Below, piece after piece: positions 21,799-23,111 of a DNA stretch of 23,111 nt. The stretch comes from RGIG6353 sp045531285 (GTDB lineage Bacteria; Bacillota; Clostridia; Oscillospirales; SIG627). Location of the stretch: assembly GCA_045531285.1 (NCBI GenBank), contig JAZSDT010000023.1, forward strand, positions 1 to 23,111. Direction: 5' to 3'. Made by a program: the position numbers and the translations under genes. Each line of letters begins with the position of its first letter. The first letter of the stretch is position 1. Below the pieces are notes generated by a model, which had not been told where the DNA came from, made no database searches, and saw only the letters and a program-made list of their open reading frames with translations.

Positions 21799-22971
21799 AT
21801 GGATAAGTTTTACTGTACTAAATGCTTTTATCTCACTTCCGAGGACAATCCTCCCGAAGAATGTCCCATATGTCATTCACCAAAGGAAATCTTCGACCCT
21901 GTTGTAAAAAACGAAAAGCAGTTCATCCCAGAATACTGGAATGAGCATTTGGAAAAGAAAATAAAGGAAATACACGACCGTCAGGTGCAGGCAGGCAGAA
22001 ACTGCTCCAGCTTCGGTCTCATCACAGACCTTCACTGGGCACCCAACGAAAAGCATTCTGCGGCAATACTTGAAAAGGTGCTCACCGACTGTTCTATTCC
22101 TTACTTCTTCACAGGAGGCGACATTGTGTGCGGCTCGGGTGTATGCCCTGCTTCGTCACTGGCACGTGAGCTTAACGAGTACACAGAGGCATTCAAGGAT
22201 ATTGAGCACAAATGTCTTATGGTTGCAGGAAATCACGATGCGGCATACTCCACACTCCCTGTACCCAACTACTATATGGAATCCCTCACCACAGACGAGA
22301 TGTACGAATATTATTTCAGAGCGTCAGCCCAGTACAAGAACCGTGTATTCGGTCCTGAGGGAACCTACTGTTATGCAGATGACAAGCTTCACAAGATGCG
22401 TTACATCGCTCTCAACACCCACATAAAATGGACAGACGAGCTTGGCGAAAACAGACTTCCTCTCTGCGACGCCTTCAGAACTGCAGGTCTTATGCAGGAG
22501 CAGCTCGACTGGCTGGCACACGTAGCCCTTGACGTGCCCGACACTGAGTGGACGGTCGTGGTATGCTCTCACGAGCCTGTTTACACACGTTTTCCCAATG
22601 CGGCAATGGCACTGGGAATCATAGATGCCTTCCGCCGTCACACAAGCTTTGAAATGAAGAACGTTGACGAAAACCGTCCCTTCTACAACGCTCACGTTGC
22701 CGTTGACTTTACAGGCAAGGGCGGTAACTTCGCAATCTGGGTTGGCGGTCACACCCATGCGGACGTGGCAAAATACTGCGACGGTATGCTGTCAACCGCA
22801 ACTCTCAACGACTCCATACACAACTCTGCCGATTCGCCCTACACACACGTGAAGGGAACCGACACAGAGCAGGCGTTCGACATCTTTACAGTTGACAAAA
22901 ACGCTCACAAGATATATGCGACAAGAGTTGGCTGCGGTGAAAACAGAGAGTTTGAATACGAGGTATTTTAA
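21799..22971 (+). CDS. Rubredoxin-like domain fused to metallophosphoesterase, paralogue D
   Basis: The 390-aa protein is the longest of the set. Its N-terminus FYCTKCFYLTSEDNPPEECP continues with ICHSPKEIF; Cys6, Cys9, Cys22 and Cys25 match the rubrerythrin-type rubredoxin-like domain even more closely than in B. The phosphoesterase domain follows with TDLHW (Asp77, His79), TGGDI (Asp108), AGNHD (Asn145, His146), CSHEP and GGHTH. It ends GENREFEYEVF. The frame reads back to 21760 inside C, but the ATG at 21799 gives the cysteine domain directly at the N-terminus and follows GAGGT in C's last codons. It is the last gene before a strong terminator. Confidence 0.87.
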   Translation: MDKFYCTKCFYLTSEDNPPEECPICHSPKEIFDPVVKNEKQFIPEYWNEHLEKKIKEIHDRQVQAGRNCSSFGLITDLHWAPNEKHSAAILEKVLTDCSIPYFFTGGDIVCGSGVCPASSLARELNEYTEAFKDIEHKCLMVAGNHDAAYSTLPVPNYYMESLTTDEMYEYYFRASAQYKNRVFGPEGTYCYADDKLHKMRYIALNTHIKWTDELGENRLPLCDAFRTAGLMQEQLDWLAHVALDVPDTEWTVVVCSHEPVYTRFPNAAMALGIIDAFRRHTSFEMKNVDENRPFYNAHVAVDFTGKGGNFAIWVGGHTHADVAKYCDGMLSTATLNDSIHNSADSPYTHVKGTDTEQAFDIFTVDKNAHKIYATRVGCGENREFEYEVF

Positions 22972-23007
22972 TACCGACTCGACAATGACAAAACGTTGAT
23001 ATAAAGC

Positions 23008-23045
23008 AAAAATTTTCCGTTTGCTTCGGCAGACGGAAATTTTTT
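23008..23045 (+). terminator. Terminator of the phosphoesterase cluster
   Basis: CCGTTTGC (23017-23024) and GCAGACGG close around a TTCG tetraloop, with A/T-rich outer pairs and a run of six T at 23040-23045. It starts 36 bp after the stop of paralogue D. Confidence 0.85.
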
Positions 23046-23058
23046 GTACATTTGTACA
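23043..23058. repeat. Tandem TTTGTACA octamer, possible operator
   Basis: TTTGTACA occurs twice in succession (23043-23050 and 23051-23058); each contains the palindrome TGTACA. AATATATA follows, so this may be the control region of a gene beyond the window edge. The rest, 23059-23111, is AT-rich with no gene visible. Confidence 0.4.
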
Positions 23059-23111
23059 TAATATATACGATTAATGAATACCGATATGCAAAAAAATATA
23101 TAGCCGATATA

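Overview
The window looks like a chromosomal segment of a low-to-medium G+C Gram-positive bacterium of the class Clostridia, most likely a gut Oscillospirales/Ruminococcaceae-type organism. The reasons are strong AGGAGG-type ribosome binding sites, sigma-A promoters of the TTGACA-17-TATAAT kind, a SpoVB-type flippase, a GlnRS gene beside a GluRS gene, and hairpin-rich intergenic repeats of a style I associate with gut Clostridia. The lineage is an inference; there is no rRNA gene here.

Layout. (1) 1-561: repeat-rich, gene-free DNA with a 49-bp direct repeat, tRNA-3'-like tails, hairpins and a 31-bp tandem repeat of terminator-like hairpins, ending in a good promoter. (2) 562-7729: a tightly packed plus-strand operon, thyA-folA-RlmL-like rRNA methylase-GH43 glycosidase (each pair overlapping by ATGA), then gltX, glnS and a MaoC-like hotdog gene. 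(3) 7767-11761: an inserted island carrying a small conserved protein, a DpnII-type (GATC) restriction-modification operon (HTH-Dam methylase, unknown acidic protein, DpnII-family endonuclease, second methylase) and a truncated gene. It lies between two 619-bp direct repeats (7148-7766 and 11762-12380), each holding the glnS 3' end plus a whole maoC gene. The repeats differ at about 18 positions, all silent where coding, so both MaoC proteins are identical. (4) 12381-13337: native maoC terminator, a MITE-like inverted-repeat element, a small AT-rich membrane protein gene and a lone inverted copy of the hairpin motif from the window start. (5) 13338-18354, minus strand: malic enzyme, lipid kinase, NAD(P)HX dehydratase, SpoVB-like flippase and a small membrane protein with its own promoter. 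(6) 18505-22971, plus strand: four tandem paralogous calcineurin-like metallophosphoesterases, the second and fourth with an N-terminal rubredoxin-like four-cysteine domain, then a terminator.

How it fits together. Regions 2 and 5 are housekeeping: folate/thymidylate metabolism, aminoacyl-tRNA synthesis, nicotinamide repair, NADPH supply, and lipid and envelope functions. Region 3 is a defence island whose flanks match the pattern called insertion with long target duplication in restriction-modification systems. GATC looks scarce in the window by eye (about 20 sites), more so outside the island than inside. Region 6 is the least explained part: an apparently duplicated two-gene unit of intact phosphoesterases, half of them fused to a putative metal-cysteine domain.
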